In this document: positions 54,060-64,000 of the stretch, one piece after another
How the letters are laid out: the number at the start of each line of letters is the position of its first letter
Position numbering within the stretch: the stretch's first letter is position 1
From: Ancylobacter oerskovii
GTDB taxonomy: Bacteria > Pseudomonadota > Alphaproteobacteria > Rhizobiales > Xanthobacteraceae
Direction: 5' to 3'
NCBI RefSeq assembly: GCF_018390555.1
Contig: NZ_JAHBGB010000044.1
Span: forward strand, 585,424 to 649,423
Length of the DNA: 64,000 bases
Translations under genes and position numbers: made by a program
Notes under the pieces: generated by a model
Told to the model about the DNA's origin: nothing
The model's input: only the letters and a program-made list of their open reading frames with translations
The model's database searches: none

Positions 54060-54994
54060 ATGACACCGACGCCGATACCGGCGCCTCTTCCGAAGCCGCC
54101 ACGCGCTGCGGCTTCGTCGCCCTGATCGGTGCGCCGAATGCCGGCAAATCGACGCTCACCAATGCGCTGGTCGGCACCAAGGTGTCGATCGTCTCGCACA
54201 AGGTGCAGACCACCCGCAGTCTGGTGCGCGGCATCGCCATCGAGGGCACGACGCAGATCGTGCTGGTCGATACGCCCGGCATCTTCGCCCCCAAGCGGCG
54301 GCTGGAGAAGGCGATGGTGCGCTCCGCCTGGGGCGGGGCGGGCGATGCGGATGCGGTCGCCTTGCTCATCGACGCGCGCGTGGGCATCACCGAGGAGGTG
54401 GAGGCCATCATGCGCGGCCTCGCCCAGGTGAAGCGCCCCCGCGCGGTGATCCTGAACAAGATCGATCTCGTGAAGCGCGACAGCCTGCTCGAGCTCGCCG
54501 CCAAGGTGGCCGAGCATATAACCCTCGACCGGGTATTCATGATCTCGGCGCTTGAAGGCGACGGGCTCGTGCAATTGCGCCAATGGTTGACCGAGGTGCT
54601 GCCGGAAGGGCCGTGGCTCTATCCCGAGGACCAGATCTCCGATGCGCCGATGCGCATGCTGGCCGCCGAGATCACCCGCGAGAAGCTGTTTCTCCGCCTG
54701 CACGAGGAACTGCCCTACCGCTCGACGGTGGAGACCGATAGCTGGCAGGAGCGCAAGGACGGCTCGGTGCGCATCGAGCAGACCATCTTCGTCGAGCGGG
54801 AGAGCCAGCGGAAGATCGTGCTCGGCAAGGGCGGCGACACCATCAAGGCGATCTCCATGGCAGCGCGCAAGGAGCTGACCGAGATCGTCGAGGCGCCGGT
54901 GCATCTGTTCCTGTTCGTGAAGGTGCGCGAGAACTGGTCGGATGATCCCGAGCGCTATCGCGAGATGGGGCTGGAATTCCCCGACGCGGACTGA
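54056..54994 (+). CDS. era: GTPase Era
   Basis: A 312-residue GTPase required for 16S rRNA maturation and 30S assembly. G1 GAPNAGKSTL, G3 DTPG, G4 NKID, and the KH RNA-binding domain with RKIVLGKGGDTIKAI near the C-terminus. The start overlaps the rnc stop; an extension of ~20 residues precedes the G1 motif. Confidence 0.97.
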   Translation: MNDTDADTGASSEAATRCGFVALIGAPNAGKSTLTNALVGTKVSIVSHKVQTTRSLVRGIAIEGTTQIVLVDTPGIFAPKRRLEKAMVRSAWGGAGDADAVALLIDARVGITEEVEAIMRGLAQVKRPRAVILNKIDLVKRDSLLELAAKVAEHITLDRVFMISALEGDGLVQLRQWLTEVLPEGPWLYPEDQISDAPMRMLAAEITREKLFLRLHEELPYRSTVETDSWQERKDGSVRIEQTIFVERESQRKIVLGKGGDTIKAISMAARKELTEIVEAPVHLFLFVKVRENWSDDPERYREMGLEFPDAD

Positions 54995-55021
54995 GCGGCC
55001 GCAGCCGGGCGGGACGCCGCG

Positions 55022-55759
55022 ATGGAATGGACCGACGAGGGCATCATCCTGGGACTTCGCCGCCACGGCGAGGCCAATGCCATCGTCGAGCTGCTCACCG
55101 CCGGGCATGGGCGCCATCTCGGGCTGGTGCGCGGCGGCGGGTCGCGCCGGCAGGCGCCGGCCCTGCAGCCGGGCAACAGCGTGCATGTGGCCTGGCGGGC
55201 GCGTCTCGACGAGCAGCTCGGCGCCTTCACCCTGGAGGTGACGCAGGCCCGCGCGGAACGGCTGATGCGACAGGCGCATTCCACCTTCGCCGTCAGCCAT
55301 CTCGGCAGCCTGATCCGGCTGCTGCCGGAGCGCGATCCTCATCCCGATCTCTATGCGACGCTGGAGACCATCGTCGAGCATCTCGACGAGCCGTCGCTGG
55401 CCGGGATGATGCTGGCCCGCTTCGAGCTCGCCATGCTTGCCGAGCTCGGCTTCGGGCTGGAACTCGACAGCTGCGCCGCCACCGGCGGGCGCAACGACCT
55501 GCTCTATGTCTCGCCGAAATCCGGCCGCGCGGTGAGCCGCGACGCCGGCGAGCCGTGGCGGGCTCAGCTCTTCGAGCTTCCCTATTTTCTCGTCGGCGAG
55601 GTGGCGGAGCCGCCATTGCCGGCGGATCTGCGCGCCGCCTTCGAGCTGACCGGCCATTTCCTGGCGCGGCGGGTGTTCGACCCGCGCGGAAGCGAAATGC
55701 CGGGCACGCGGGCGGCGTTCCTGCAGGCCGTGCTGCGAGACGTCGGCCCCGGCCGGTAG
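55022..55759 (+). CDS. recO: DNA repair protein RecO
   Basis: A 245-residue recombination mediator that loads RecA with RecR. MEWTDEGIILGLRRHGEANAIVELLTAGHGRHLGLVRGG is the OB-fold start, followed by the helical part with FELAMLAELGFGLELDSCAATG, where a zinc-finger-like Cys is reduced to few ligands, as in many alphaproteobacteria. The closing gene of the rnc-era-recO run. Confidence 0.95.
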   Translation: MEWTDEGIILGLRRHGEANAIVELLTAGHGRHLGLVRGGGSRRQAPALQPGNSVHVAWRARLDEQLGAFTLEVTQARAERLMRQAHSTFAVSHLGSLIRLLPERDPHPDLYATLETIVEHLDEPSLAGMMLARFELAMLAELGFGLELDSCAATGGRNDLLYVSPKSGRAVSRDAGEPWRAQLFELPYFLVGEVAEPPLPADLRAAFELTGHFLARRVFDPRGSEMPGTRAAFLQAVLRDVGPGR

Positions 55760-55858
55760 GCGCCTGGCGGCAGGCTTTTGCCAACAAGCTTCTGGATAGA
55801 GGGGCGCGGCATGTGTTCGCGTCTTGTTCTTGTCGCGCATTCGCGGTAGCGAGAGATC

Positions 55859-58090
55859 ATGGGAGAGGGACCGATTCCGACCGATGACGGCACCATCGAG
55901 CCTGTCGGCCTGAAGGCCGCGCTCGAGGAGCGCTATCTCGCCTATGCGCTGTCGACCATCATGCATCGGGCGCTGCCGGATGCGCGCGACGGGCTGAAGC
56001 CCGTGCATCGCCGCATCCTCTACGGCATGCGGCTCCTGCGGCTCGATCCGGGCGGTGGCTTCCGCAAGAGCGCCAAGATCGTCGGCGACGTGATGGGCTC
56101 GTTCCACCCGCACGGCAACATGGCGATCTACGATGCCATGGTGCGGCTGGCGCAGGATTTTTCGCAGCGCTACCCGCTGGTCGACGGCCAGGGCAATTTC
56201 GGCAATATCGACGGCGACAACGCCGCTGCCGAACGCTACACCGAAGCGCGGATGACCGAGGTGGCGCGCCTCATCCTCGACGGCATCGACGAGGACGCGG
56301 TCTCCTTCCGCCCGAATTACGACGGCACCGCCGAGGAGCCGGTGGTGCTGCCGGGCGGGTTCCCGAATTTGCTGGCCAATGGCTCGACCGGCATCGCGGT
56401 GGGCATGGCGACCTCCATCCCGCCGCACAATGCCGCCGAGCTGTTCGACGCGTGCCTGCACCTGATCGAGCATCCGCAGGCGACCACCGACGATCTCCTG
56501 CAATTCGTGAAGGGGCCGGACTTCCCCACCGGCGGCGTGGTGATCGAATCCCCGGCCTCGATGGCGGATGCCTATGCCACCGGCCGCGGGGGCTTCCGCC
56601 TGCGCGCGCGCTGGCACAAGGAGGAAACCGGGCGCGGCACCTATGTGGTCGTCGTCACCGAAATTCCCTATGGCGTCGCCAAGTCGCGGCTGGTCGAGAA
56701 GATCGCCGACCTGCTGAACGAGAAGAAGCTGCCGCTGCTCGCCGATGTGCGCGACGAATCCGCCGAGGATGTGCGCCTCGTGCTGGAGCCGCGGGCGCGC
56801 AATGTCGATGCCGAACTGCTGATGGAGAGCCTGTTCAAGCTCACCGAACTGGAGACGCGTTTCCCGCTCAACATGAACGTGCTGGTCGGCGGGCTGGTGC
56901 CGAAGGTGGTGAGCCTCGCCGAGGCGTTGCGCGAGTGGCTGGATCACCGGCGCGAGGTGCTGCTGCGCCGCTCGCGCCATCGCCTCGCCGAGATCGAGCA
57001 TCGCCTGGAGGTGCTGGGCGGCTACCTGATCGCCTATCTCAACCTCGACGAGGTGATCCGCATCATCCGCGAGGAGGACGAGCCCAAGCCGGCGCTGATG
57101 GCGCGCTTCGAGCTCACCGACGTGCAGGCCGAAGCGATCCTCAACATGCGGCTGCGGTCCTTGCGCAAGCTTGAGGAATTCGAGATCCGCAAGGAGCATG
57201 ACGCGCTCACCAAGGAGAAGGACGGCATCGAGAAGCTGCTCGGCTCCGAGGCGCGGCAATGGAAGACCGTCGCCTGGCAGATCGGCGAGACGCGCAAGAT
57301 GTTCGGGCCGGAGACAGAGATCGGCCGTCGGCGAACCGGCTTCGGCGAGGCGGCGGCGCATGGCGCCGATGCGGTGATCGAGGCGCTGGTGGAGCGCGAG
57401 CCGATCACCGTGGTGGTGTCGCAGAAGGGCTGGATCCGGGCGCTGAAGGGCCATGTCGCGGATCTCGGCTCGCTGGCTTTCAAGGGCGATGACGAGCTGA
57501 AGCTCAGCTTCTTCGCCGAGACCACTTCGAAATTGCTGGTCTTCGCCACCAATGGCCGCTTCTACACGCTGGATGCCTCCAAGCTGCCCGGCGGACGGGG
57601 GCATGGCGAGCCGCTGCGCCTGACGATCGATCTCGAGCAGGAAGCCGACATCGTCGACGTCATCGTCCATCAGGGCGGGCGCAAGCTTCTGGTGGCGGCC
57701 AGGGAGGGCAGGGGCTTTGTCGTCTCCGAGGACGATTGCGTCGCCAATACCCGCAAGGGCAAGCAGGTGCTCGCCGCCGACGCGCAGGATGCCTGCAAGC
57801 TGGTGGTGGCGGCCGGTGACAGCGTCGCGGTGATCGGCGAGAACCGCAAGCTGCTCGTTTTCCCGCTGTCGCAGATCCCGGAGATGGCGCGCGGACGCGG
57901 CGTGCGGCTGCAGCGCTACAAGGACGGCCAGATGTCCGACCTGAAGGTGTTCACGCTCGCCGACGGCCTTACCTGGCTCGACAGTTCCGGCCGCACCTGG
58001 ACGGTGAACGACCTGACGGAATGGCGTGGCGAGCGGGCGAGTGCCGGTCGCCTGCCGCCCAAGGGGTTCCCGCGCAATAACCGCTTCTGA
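55859..58090 (+). CDS. parC: DNA topoisomerase IV subunit A
   Basis: A 743-residue subunit that cuts DNA to decatenate chromosomes. The winged-helix/tower core spans [11 protein letters not shown] to the active Tyr127 in [10 protein letters not shown]; the C-terminal beta-pinwheel has GRK-type blades ([30 protein letters not shown]). It is ParC not GyrA: no full GyrA-box, and it follows recO. In the quinolone region [12 protein letters not shown], Met88 stands at the Ser80 position and Asp92 at Glu84 of E. coli ParC. Confidence 0.95.
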   Translation: MGEGPIPTDDGTIEPVGLKAALEERYLAYALSTIMHRALPDARDGLKPVHRRILYGMRLLRLDPGGGFRKSAKIVGDVMGSFHPHGNMAIYDAMVRLAQDFSQRYPLVDGQGNFGNIDGDNAAAERYTEARMTEVARLILDGIDEDAVSFRPNYDGTAEEPVVLPGGFPNLLANGSTGIAVGMATSIPPHNAAELFDACLHLIEHPQATTDDLLQFVKGPDFPTGGVVIESPASMADAYATGRGGFRLRARWHKEETGRGTYVVVVTEIPYGVAKSRLVEKIADLLNEKKLPLLADVRDESAEDVRLVLEPRARNVDAELLMESLFKLTELETRFPLNMNVLVGGLVPKVVSLAEALREWLDHRREVLLRRSRHRLAEIEHRLEVLGGYLIAYLNLDEVIRIIREEDEPKPALMARFELTDVQAEAILNMRLRSLRKLEEFEIRKEHDALTKEKDGIEKLLGSEARQWKTVAWQIGETRKMFGPETEIGRRRTGFGEAAAHGADAVIEALVEREPITVVVSQKGWIRALKGHVADLGSLAFKGDDELKLSFFAETTSKLLVFATNGRFYTLDASKLPGGRGHGEPLRLTIDLEQEADIVDVIVHQGGRKLLVAAREGRGFVVSEDDCVANTRKGKQVLAADAQDACKLVVAAGDSVAVIGENRKLLVFPLSQIPEMARGRGVRLQRYKDGQMSDLKVFTLADGLTWLDSSGRTWTVNDLTEWRGERASAGRLPPKGFPRNNRF

Positions 58091-58151
58091 GCCGGGTTTG
58101 TCGACATGCCGGTCGTCTCGTGACGGCCGGCGGTCACGCGCGGATGTCCGC

Positions 58152-58907
58152 CTATTCGGTGCTCTCGATCCGTTCCCAGCCATGGGCGGTGAGGCGTTCC
58201 TGCGGCAGGAACTGGCTCTTGTAGCCCATCTTGGCGGAGCCATCGACCCAGTAGCCCAGATAGACATAGGGCAGGCCCATTGCCTTGGCCTTGGCGACGT
58301 GGTCGAGGATGACGTAGGTGCCGATGGAACGCGGCGCCTCGTCCGGCTCGTAGAACGAGTAGACCATGGACAGTCCGTCGGCCAGGACGTCGGTGAGCGC
58401 CACCGCATAGAGGGCGCCCTGTCCGCGCCCGTGGATGGCGGTATCGGGTCCGCGGCGGCGATATTCCACCAGCCGCGTGCGCACATGGCTGTCCTCGATC
58501 ATCATCGCATAGTCGAGCACGGTCATGTCCGCCATGCCGCCATCGCCGTGGCGGCTGTCGAGATAGGCACGGAACAGCGAATATTGCTCGGCGGTCGGCA
58601 CGGCGGCCCGCATGTCGCCGACGAGATCGGCATTGCCCTTCATCACCCGGCGAAAGCGGCGTGACGGGGCGAAATCGTCGACGACGATGCGCACGGAGAC
58701 GCAGGCGCGGCAATGCTCGCAGGCCGGGCGATAGGCGATGGACTGGCTGCGCCGGAATCCGCCATGCGTCAGCACGTCGTTGAGCTGCGTCGCCCGCTCT
58801 CCGACGAGATGGGTAAACACCTTGCGTTCCTCGCGCCCCGGCAGATAGGGGCATGGCGAGGGAGCCGTCAGATAGAATTGTGGCGTATCGCGAGGATGTT
58901 CCGTCAC
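58152..58907 (-). CDS. bpt: Aspartate/glutamate leucyltransferase (bacterial Bpt)
   Basis: A 251-residue N-end rule enzyme that adds leucine to N-terminal Asp/Glu for ClpAP degradation. Marks: [40 protein letters not shown] (Fe-S/Cys motif), and [37 protein letters not shown]. Last gene of a minus-strand run that starts at hemB. Confidence 0.94.
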   Translation of the reverse strand: MTEHPRDTPQFYLTAPSPCPYLPGREERKVFTHLVGERATQLNDVLTHGGFRRSQSIAYRPACEHCRACVSVRIVVDDFAPSRRFRRVMKGNADLVGDMRAAVPTAEQYSLFRAYLDSRHGDGGMADMTVLDYAMMIEDSHVRTRLVEYRRRGPDTAIHGRGQGALYAVALTDVLADGLSMVYSFYEPDEAPRSIGTYVILDHVAKAKAMGLPYVYLGYWVDGSAKMGYKSQFLPQERLTAHGWERIESTE

Positions 58908-58990
58908 GGCAGTTTCGATGTTCGACTGTGGAGAGGATTGCGCGAGCCGGCCGCGGCGTCAAAGGTAGAAATGCGTATCGCGCGAAAGTG

Positions 58991-59512
58991 TCACCGCCGG
59001 CGCAGGGCGTTCGCACGCGCCTCGGTGTTCGTGACCACGGTGCCGAGCAGCAGGTCGTGCAGCAGACGCTTGCGGCTGTTGAAAAGTCCGACGATCACCA
59101 CCAGCGGCGTCAGGACGCTGAACGACACCCAGAACAGCACCACGCTCAGCACGGCGAGCAGCGTGTACATCGGCGGGCCGTACCAGAGCCGCATCTCGAT
59201 CTCCATCACGCGCATGCCGATGGTCGCCGAATCGCGGCCACCGAGCGTGAGCGCGCTATAGACCAGGGCCCAGATGGCGAAGCCCGGGCTCAGCAGCCCG
59301 AACAGCAGCCAGCCGAGCCCGAAGGTGACGAAGCCGGAGACGAAGATCACCAGCGCGGCGAGGCCGACCGGCACGCAGATGATGAAGGCATCGATCAGAA
59401 AGGCGACGAAACGCCGCCAGAGGACCCCGCGGAAATATTCCGGCTCGGCCACGGGGTCGTAAGCGTAGGGCCTCGGCTCGGCCGAGCCGCCAAACGCGAA
59501 GGGATCAGACAT
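58991..59512 (-). CDS. RDD family membrane protein
   Basis: 173 residues with about three to four membrane helices. The RDD-like start is GVLWRRFVAFLIDAFIICVPVGL (Arg and Asp in the first helix) and the later conserved part is GGRDSATIGMRVMEI; the end has RKRLLHDLLLGTVV. RDD proteins are of varied, mostly unknown function, some Na+/H+ related. The start MSDPFAFGG has GGGAGA upstream. Confidence 0.85.
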   Translation of the reverse strand: MSDPFAFGGSAEPRPYAYDPVAEPEYFRGVLWRRFVAFLIDAFIICVPVGLAALVIFVSGFVTFGLGWLLFGLLSPGFAIWALVYSALTLGGRDSATIGMRVMEIEMRLWYGPPMYTLLAVLSVVLFWVSFSVLTPLVVIVGLFNSRKRLLHDLLLGTVVTNTEARANALRRR

Positions 59513-59584
59513 GGAGGTCTCCCGCTGCATCCCTTCACAGATGGCCCTCGGCCGCTCCGCCGGCAAGGCCGTATCGCGACCGGA

Positions 59585-60811
59585 TCAGTTCCCTGACTGC
59601 CAGTCGATGCGCACCACGTCCATGCCTTCGGCCAGCAGGGAGCGGTGGACGTTGTCGGCATGGGCGCGGTCGCGGGTCTCGACCGTCACGTCGAGCCGGG
59701 CGCCCTTGGCGTGCACATCGAGGAAGTGGCGCTTGTGCTCCACCTCCAGAATGTTCGCGCCGAGACTGCCGAGCAGGGTCGATATGATGCCGAGCTCGCC
59801 GGGCCGGTCGAGCATGGAGAAGCGGAAGGAGACGATGCGCTCCTCGCGCTCCAACTCGCGCAGCATGATCGAGGCCACGGTGCGCGGATCGATATTGCCG
59901 CCCGACACCACCAGGCCGACATTGCGGCCGCGATAGCGCTCCGGTTCGGCGAGCAGCGCGGCGAGGCCGCCGGCACCGGCGCCTTCCGCCAGCGTCTTCT
60001 GCTGGGTGAGGAACAGGTTCACCGCCCGCTCGAAGGTCGGCTCGTCCACCAGCACCACGTCGGACACCAGCGCCGAGACGATCTCGCGGGTGAGCACGCC
60101 GACATTCTTCACCGCGATGCCCTCGGCCAGCGTCGTGCCCTCGCAGGGCAGGCTCTGCTGGTGCAGGGCGTTCCACATCGCCGGGTAGAGCGTGGTTTCC
60201 ACGCCCACCAGCTCGATGTCGGGACGCAGGTGACGCGCCGCCACCGCCATGCCGGAAATCAGGCCGCCGCCGCCGATCGGCACCAGCAGGACATCGAGGT
60301 CGGGAGCATCTTCCAGCATCTCGGCGGCGATGGAGCCCTGGCCGGCAATGACGTGGCGGTCGTCATAGGGATGGACCCAGACGAGGTTCTCATCGCGCGC
60401 GATGCGGTCGGCCTCGATGCTGGCATCCGCGACCGTCTCGCCATGCAGCACCACGCGGGCGCCATGCGCCTCGGTCGCCGCCACCTTCACGATGGGCGTG
60501 TGCTTCGGCATCACGATGGTGGCGCGGATGCCGAGACGGGCGGCGTGATAGGCGACCGCCTGCGCGTGGTTGCCGGCCGACATGGCGACCACGCCGTGGG
60601 CACGTTCTTCGGCGCTGAGGCTGGCGAGCTTCACCAGCGCCCCGCGTTCCTTGAAGCTCGCGGTGACCTGCAGGTTTTCATATTTGACGAAGACATGGGC
60701 GCCCGTAATCGCCGACAGGCGCGGCGCCGGCAGCGTAGGCGTGCGCAGCACCGCGCCGGTCAGCACATGGCGGGCTGCGGCGATATCGGCGGGAGATACG
60801 GGAAGGGTCAT
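59585..60811 (-). CDS. ilvA: Threonine ammonia-lyase (threonine dehydratase), with ACT domain
   Basis: A 408-residue PLP enzyme that deaminates threonine to 2-oxobutyrate. PLP Lys in TASFKERGALVKL, glycine loop VPIGGGGLISGMA, GIAVKNVG, and a single C-terminal ACT domain (RFSMLDRPGELGIISTLLGSLGANILEVEHKR). One ACT domain and ~400 residues fit the short, catabolic/TdcB-like class; the symbol ilvA is only the common annotation. Starts 8 nt after the LivH-like stop. Confidence 0.9.
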   Translation of the reverse strand: MTLPVSPADIAAARHVLTGAVLRTPTLPAPRLSAITGAHVFVKYENLQVTASFKERGALVKLASLSAEERAHGVVAMSAGNHAQAVAYHAARLGIRATIVMPKHTPIVKVAATEAHGARVVLHGETVADASIEADRIARDENLVWVHPYDDRHVIAGQGSIAAEMLEDAPDLDVLLVPIGGGGLISGMAVAARHLRPDIELVGVETTLYPAMWNALHQQSLPCEGTTLAEGIAVKNVGVLTREIVSALVSDVVLVDEPTFERAVNLFLTQQKTLAEGAGAGGLAALLAEPERYRGRNVGLVVSGGNIDPRTVASIMLRELEREERIVSFRFSMLDRPGELGIISTLLGSLGANILEVEHKRHFLDVHAKGARLDVTVETRDRAHADNVHRSLLAEGMDVVRIDWQSGN

Positions 60812-60819
60812 GAAACCAC

Positions 60820-62142
60820 TCAGAATTCGCGCGGCCGCGGGGCCGCATTGTTGAGAAGCCCGCCGGGCCGCAATACCAGGAAAGCGGCCAGAAGGGCGTA
60901 GATGACGAGATCGCGATAGACGATGTCGAAGGCCGCCGACCACACGATTTCGACGCCGGCGACGATGACGGCGCCGAGAAAGGCGCCCGGCACAGAGCCA
61001 ATGCCCCCGATGATGGCCGAAATCAAGGCTTTGAGCGTGATGGTCAGCCCTTCCCCTGGCTGGACCGTGCCATAGGCGATCACGCTGACCGTGCCGGCGA
61101 GCCCGGCGGCGGCACCAGCGATCAGGAAGGTGCCGCTGCGCAAGGCGGGGGCGCGCACGCCGAGGAGCGTCGCCATCAGCGGGTCGTCCGCATAGGCGCG
61201 CCAGGCGCGGCCGAAGCGGGTGAAGGCCATCATCCCGAGCAGGATGGACGCGCCGACGAGGCTCAAGCCGGCCGCCAGCATCTGCGCCGCGGTGACCGTC
61301 GCCACGAAGCCTTCCCCCTCGCCGGCGAGCGGGAAGGGGACGTTGAGCAGCGGCGGCAGCCAGTTCAGGCGCGAGGGGGCGGTGATGCGGGCCGCCTCCG
61401 CCAGCACGATGGCGACGGCTATGGTGCCGATCAGCACGGTTTGCGGCGAGCGGGAGGCGGCCGTCAATGGCAGGACGACATAGCGGCCGACGAGCCAACT
61501 TATTGACATGGAGGCAATAATTCCGACAGCCAGCGCGAGCGTGAGATCGCCCGGCCCCAACCGTCCCGCCATGCCGGCCGTGCCGATGGCGATGAGCATG
61601 TAGACGCCGCCGGCGACCGCGATCTCGCCGAAGGCGAGATTGATGCGGCCGAACAGGCCATGGACGAGGGCGAAGCCGGTGGCGACCAGGCCGTAAATGC
61701 CGGCGAGGGTGGTGCCGTTCATCGCCTGCTGCAGCCAATAGGCCTGCCTCGCGGACAGCGCCAGCCAGGCGGGCGGGAGGGCGCGAGCCGGCGGCTCGGC
61801 CAGCCACCAGCGCTTGATCATGTAGAATTTTACGTCGCTTAGCGGGCCGGCGTCGGTGTCCACACCCGTCAGCGTGGCGCGGGCGGCGCCGGTCTGTCCG
61901 GCAAAACGGCAGACAATCCAATGGGGTAGCGCGCGTGCGCCGAGGCGCACCCGATAGGCGAGCCGCAGCGCATCGGCCCCCGGCACCGGCACGAGAGACA
62001 CCTCTTCGATGATGGCGCCTTCGTCATGCAAGGCGGGGGCGACGTCGCGGCAGATGCGCGCCTGATCGGCATCGATCACCGAGCCGCAACCCGCCAGAAG
62101 CAGGCCGAGACAGAGTACGGTGAGGTGTATGATGAGGCGCAT
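60820..62142 (-). CDS. LivH-like branched-chain amino-acid permease fused to an N-terminal lipoprotein-like domain
   Basis: 440 residues. Residues 1-19 are a lipoprotein signal with lipobox LLAGC (C19); ~20-130 form an extracytoplasmic domain (DDVAPALHD-type start, CRFAGQTGAARATLTGV). From ~133 a LivH-type inner-membrane permease follows: GIYGLVATGFALVHGLFGRINLAFGEIAVAGG and later FRIAGAAAGLAGTV-like and GGIGSVPGAFLGA. Such permeases normally pair with LivM, LivF, LivG and a binding protein; none is adjacent. The fusion of lipoprotein signal and permease is unusual and may be orphaned. Confidence 0.8.
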   Translation of the reverse strand: MRLIIHLTVLCLGLLLAGCGSVIDADQARICRDVAPALHDEGAIIEEVSLVPVPGADALRLAYRVRLGARALPHWIVCRFAGQTGAARATLTGVDTDAGPLSDVKFYMIKRWWLAEPPARALPPAWLALSARQAYWLQQAMNGTTLAGIYGLVATGFALVHGLFGRINLAFGEIAVAGGVYMLIAIGTAGMAGRLGPGDLTLALAVGIIASMSISWLVGRYVVLPLTAASRSPQTVLIGTIAVAIVLAEAARITAPSRLNWLPPLLNVPFPLAGEGEGFVATVTAAQMLAAGLSLVGASILLGMMAFTRFGRAWRAYADDPLMATLLGVRAPALRSGTFLIAGAAAGLAGTVSVIAYGTVQPGEGLTITLKALISAIIGGIGSVPGAFLGAVIVAGVEIVWSAAFDIVYRDLVIYALLAAFLVLRPGGLLNNAAPRPREF

Positions 62143-62182
62143 GGACCGGCGATCAGTGCAGCCGCCGCCGGCCCGGCGCGGA

Positions 62183-63274
<1,092 letters not shown>

Positions 63275-63397
63275 TTATAACGTCATAAAAGCGTCGAAGC
63301 GACCTATTCGCCCGAACGATTGCGCATTCGCGCGAAATATGTCGCAGGTCATGATGACGCGGCCCGGATGCGGGGCCGGCCGGCCTGGAGAGCATGA

Positions 63398-64000
63398 ATG
63401 ACAGTCGAGCCCATCGGCATTCGCTTCGAGACCTCGGGAAGCGCCGGAATCATCACGCTGGACCGCCCGAAGGCGCTGAACGCCCTCGATCACGAAATGG
63501 TGAGGGCGATGCGCGCGACGCTGGATGCCTGGGCCGAGGATCCGGCGGTGGCGGTGATCGTGCTGCGCTCGGCGCAGGAGCGGGCCTTCTGCGTCGGCGG
63601 CGACGTGCGGGCGATGCACGATCTCGGCCGCGCCGGGCGCACCGAGGAGGCCCGCAGCTTCTGGCGCGACGAATACCCGCTCAACCATCTGATCTCGCGC
63701 TATCCGAAACCTTTCGTGGCGCTGGTGGACGGGCTGTGCTTCGGCGGCGGCTTCGGCATTTCCGGCCATGCGCGCTATCGCGTCGCCGGCGAGGGGCTGG
63801 GCTTCGCCATGCCGGAAGTGGCGATCGGCCTGTTCCCGGATGTCGGCGGCACCTATGTGTTGCCGCGCCTGCCGGGCTGGAGCGGCACCTGGCTCGCCAT
63901 GACCGGCGCCCGCATCGGCATGGCCGACGCCATGGCGCTGGGGCTCTATACCCATCATGTGCCGGCGGAACGCTGGCCCGATCTCGTCGCGGCATTCGCT
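63398..64000 (+). CDS. 3-hydroxyisobutyryl-CoA hydrolase (enoyl-CoA hydratase/isomerase family), 3' truncated
   Basis: The first 201 codons of a crotonase-fold enzyme; the frame runs open off the right edge. Markers of the HIBCH branch in valine breakdown: ITLDRPKALNALDHEMV, oxyanion loop AFCVGGDVRAMHD, LVDGLCFGGGFG and FAMPEVAIGLFPDVGGTYVLPRLPG. ATG 63398 has GGAG 6 nt upstream; an ATG at 63394 reads out of frame. Confidence 0.9.
   Translation, partial: MTVEPIGIRFETSGSAGIITLDRPKALNALDHEMVRAMRATLDAWAEDPAVAVIVLRSAQERAFCVGGDVRAMHDLGRAGRTEEARSFWRDEYPLNHLISRYPKPFVALVDGLCFGGGFGISGHARYRVAGEGLGFAMPEVAIGLFPDVGGTYVLPRLPGWSGTWLAMTGARIGMADAMALGLYTHHVPAERWPDLVAAFA

Noticed and set aside
53933-58486. A very long open frame on the minus strand (over 1500 codons) across era, recO and parC
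   Set aside because: It is antisense to four well-recognised genes, its translation is Arg/His/Gln-rich without family motifs, and long spurious frames are expected at this GC content. The same holds for 6038-8659 (minus) and the antisense of rsh.

Overview
The window is very GC-rich, densely coded DNA from an alphaproteobacterium of the Rhizobiales (Hyphomicrobiales). Gene content and order point towards the Xanthobacteraceae (Xanthobacter, Ancylobacter or Starkeya-like), but the genus is an inference. Supporting blocks are lon-hupB-tRNA-Val, glyA-nrdR-ribD-ribE-ribH-nusB-thiL, yceD-plsX-fabH-ihfA-merR, dapA-smpB, rpoZ-rsh, and pyrE-pdxJ-acpS-lepB-rnc-era-recO followed by parC. ATP12 and CBP3-type chaperones, shared with mitochondria, also fit. 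There is no rRNA, prophage, insertion sequence or CRISPR array.

Layout. 0-10.2 kb: end of lon, hupB, tRNA-Val, a HAD phosphatase/ATP12 pair, a PPP phosphatase, and the one-carbon, riboflavin, NusB and ThiL operon. 10.3-12.4 kb: amino-acid binding protein and FAD amino-acid oxidoreductase. 12.5-17.8 kb: BamE, cytochrome bc1 chaperone, YceD, then lipid initiation genes with IHF and a MerR regulator. 17.9-21.96 kb: RlpA, an ALDH7 dehydrogenase, a nitroreductase, a membrane protein and tRNA-Pro, with palindromic repeats. 22-28 kb: an accessory-looking stretch (pyruvyltransferase-like protein, GNAT, Cys-rich periplasmic protein, orphan TonB receptor behind an AT-rich leader, DUF982-like, YqaA, DUF1127). 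28-33.6 kb: cupin, GntR regulator, Bug binding protein, sugar-acid dehydratase and class II aldolase, which read as a sugar-acid catabolic module. 33.6-41.5 kb: cell-envelope genes, including a Pro-rich membrane protein, a membrane-anchored deoxyribosyltransferase-like protein, an M29 aminopeptidase, a repeat-rich OmpA-like protein with two tiny membrane proteins, and a lytic transglycosylase. 41.8-64 kb: core genes (dapA, smpB, efp/epmA, uracil-DNA glycosylase, NYN protein, rpoZ, rsh, transglutaminase, pyrE to recO, parC), then bpt, RDD, threonine ammonia-lyase, an orphan LivH-like fusion and hemB on the minus strand, ending inside a 3-hydroxyisobutyryl-CoA hydrolase.

The items most worth a second look are the operon at 36857-39210 (four ~121-residue repeats plus an OmpA-like domain, followed by two unannotated micro-proteins with strong ribosome binding sites), the tail-anchored deoxyribosyltransferase-fold protein, the lipoprotein-LivH fusion, a 33-nt coding repeat in thiL, a 28-bp perfect palindrome between efp and epmA, and mosaic palindromic repeats at 20.4 and 30.7 kb. 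I did not find an obvious new defence or secretion system.
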